DNA of 24,914 bases from Actinomycetota bacterium (lineage in GTDB: Bacteria; Actinomycetota; Thermoleophilia; Gaiellales; Gaiellaceae): the NCBI GenBank assembly GCA_019236545.1, contig JAFAIV010000326.1:1-24914 (forward strand), written 5' to 3'. A program made the translations under genes and the position numbers. The stretch's first letter is position 1. Every line of letters starts with the position of its first letter. This document shows positions 23,948 to 24,914 of the stretch, in pieces. The notes under the pieces are model-generated. The model made no database searches and was not told where the DNA came from. It worked only from the letters and a program-made list of their open reading frames with translations.

Positions 23948-24112
23948 CTAGGCGCCTTCCTTCTTCTGCTGGCGACGCGTCCACCACTCGTCGCGGAGCT
24001 CTTCCTTCGCCCGCTTCCAGTTCTCCTCGGGGGAGCCGCCGTCCGCGCGCTGCGAGATCTCGTACGCCCGCTGGCGGATCGCTTCCTCGTCCGGCTCCCA
24101 CTGCTGCTCCAC
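23948..24112 (-). CDS. DUF2934 small protein
   Basis: A 54-aa protein starting at a GTG with GGAGGAGA five bases upstream (about 24118-24124), a strong ribosome site. The body EEAIRQRAYEISQRADGGSP, then ENWKRAKEELRDEWW, matches the DUF2934 pattern of an IRxRAYxI helix, a Gly-containing turn and a DW/NWxxAxxEL helix. Function is unknown for the family. The Lys/Arg-rich end (RRQQKKEGA) suggests nucleic-acid or membrane contact, but this is speculative. It probably shares a transcript with the CECG protein. Confidence 0.82.
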   Translation of the reverse strand: MEQQWEPDEEAIRQRAYEISQRADGGSPEENWKRAKEELRDEWWTRRQQKKEGA

Positions 24113-24170
24113 GTCTTCTCCTCCCGGCGAGCGTACTCCCCGGCGGGGCGCTCGTAAACGGCCATTCCCC

Positions 24171-24914
24171 CTAGTGCACGTGAGGAATCGCGCGGACCGT
24201 CATCAACGCCCCGGCGACGAGGATCACGACCGCCGAGAGGGCGGGCAGCGCCCGGATCGCGAGGCCGTCGAAGCTCCGGCGGGCGAACGCCCCGCGGGCG
24301 AGGACGGCTGCGAGGCCGACCGCGGTGATCGAGAGCGCGAGGCCGAGCGAGAACGCGACGATGAGGACGAGCCCGAACGCGACGCGGTGCAGCGAGATGG
24401 CCGCGAGGAGGACGACGAGCGCGGACGGGCACGGGAGGATCCCGCCCGAGATGCCGACGGCGAGCAGGCCGCGCAGGCCGGATCCCGGCTCCGGGTGGTG
24501 GTGATGGTGACCGTGGTGATGGTGGTCGTGCGCGTGCCCGTGGCGGTGCGCCCGCTCATGCAGCCAGTCGCGGGCACGCGAGCGCAGGACGGCGAGGCCG
24601 ATCGCGACGACGGAGATCCCGGCGATCGCGTCGAGCCACGGGTAGAGCCGGTCCGGGACGATCCACTGCGAGAGCGCGAGCGTCACGAGCCCGAGCGTGA
24701 ACACGCCGATCGTGTGCGTGACGGTGACGATGCCGCCGAGGATCGCGGCGTCCCGCGGCCGCCCTTTCCGGCCGACGAGGTACGCGGTCACGATCGTCTT
24801 CCCGTGCCCGGGCGAGAGCGCGTGCGCGGCGCCCCAGAAGAGCGCGGCCGCGAGCGAGGCGAGCACGACGAGGAAGCTCAGCCGCCCGGTCGCGATCAGC
24901 CGCGTGAAGCCGGA
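24171..24914 (-). CDS. NicO/RcnA-type nickel/cobalt transporter (5' end cut by window)
   Basis: The C-terminal 247 residues of a polytopic membrane protein. The signature of the NicO family is present: AAHALSPGHGKTIVTAYLVG, with metal-binding His residues in a membrane helix, followed by THTIGVFTLG. A His-rich loop lies mid-protein (HGHAHDHHHHGHHHHH) and GGILPCPSALVVLLAAISLHR after it. These mark RcnA-like efflux or NicO uptake proteins for nickel or cobalt. The His-rich loop is usual for RcnA and may buffer the metal. The start is beyond base 24914. The 58-base gap to the DUF2934 gene holds no clear site. Confidence 0.9.
   Translation of the reverse strand, partial: SGFTRLIATGRLSFLVVLASLAAALFWGAAHALSPGHGKTIVTAYLVGRKGRPRDAAILGGIVTVTHTIGVFTLGLVTLALSQWIVPDRLYPWLDAIAGISVVAIGLAVLRSRARDWLHERAHRHGHAHDHHHHGHHHHHPEPGSGLRGLLAVGISGGILPCPSALVVLLAAISLHRVAFGLVLIVAFSLGLALSITAVGLAAVLARGAFARRSFDGLAIRALPALSAVVILVAGALMTVRAIPHVH

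Overview
The window is very GC-rich DNA whose codons end mostly in G or C. It encodes a complete-looking type IV pilus (T4P) machine without any secretin or PilP/PilQ homolog in view. Together with ECF-sigma, GH76, HtrA-like and DUF2934-type genes, this suggests a monoderm actinobacterium-like host, possibly the Thermoleophilia. That placement is inference from composition and gene content; no rRNA or other marker is present.

Layout. 1-1098: 3' part of a geranylgeranyl-reductase-type flavoprotein. 1156-14708: a T4P locus in several blocks. Block A (+): pilT1, a PilW-like prepilin, prepilin peptidase pilD, extension ATPase pilB. Block B (-): the major-pilin-like gene, a hairpin terminator, then two small genes of unknown role (a membrane-anchored thioredoxin-like protein without cysteines, and a 70-aa protein). 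Block C (+): pilT2, pilM, pilN, pilO, a PilP-position anchor protein and a large PilX/GspK-like prepilin, all chained by 1-4 base overlaps. Block D: a PilV-like prepilin (-) and pilC (+), divergent. The four prepilin-like products, one peptidase, one assembly ATPase, two PilT-type ATPases, platform protein and PilMNO scaffold form a plausible working pilus.

14683-18809 (-): a redox/detoxification and transport set: ferredoxin-CDGSH fusion, YjdJ-type acetyltransferase, carboxylesterase, MhqO-like ring-cleaving dioxygenase, cupin and MFS transporter. A 20-base MarR-type palindrome lies before the dioxygenase gene. 18877-20084 (+): a long ECF sigma factor with a SnoaL-like tail and an overlapping 81-codon ORF. 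20099-21198 (-): a DMT/EamA transporter and a 50-aa membrane protein. 21376-22542 (+): a secreted GH76-like glycosidase, tail-to-tail with a secreted trypsin-like/PDZ protease (22514-23524). 23579-24914 (-): a CECG-motif protein, a tiny DUF2934 protein and the 3' part of a NicO-type nickel/cobalt transporter.

The most unusual item is the 393-base convergent intergenic region 5334-5726. It carries two inverted 81-base copies of a two-hairpin element, each starting exactly at the TAG stop of a flanking gene. The stems differ between copies by compensatory changes, so the RNA fold rather than the sequence appears conserved. Other points of interest are the threonine-rich C-terminal tails on three consecutive pilus proteins and the SGN-rich giant minor prepilin.
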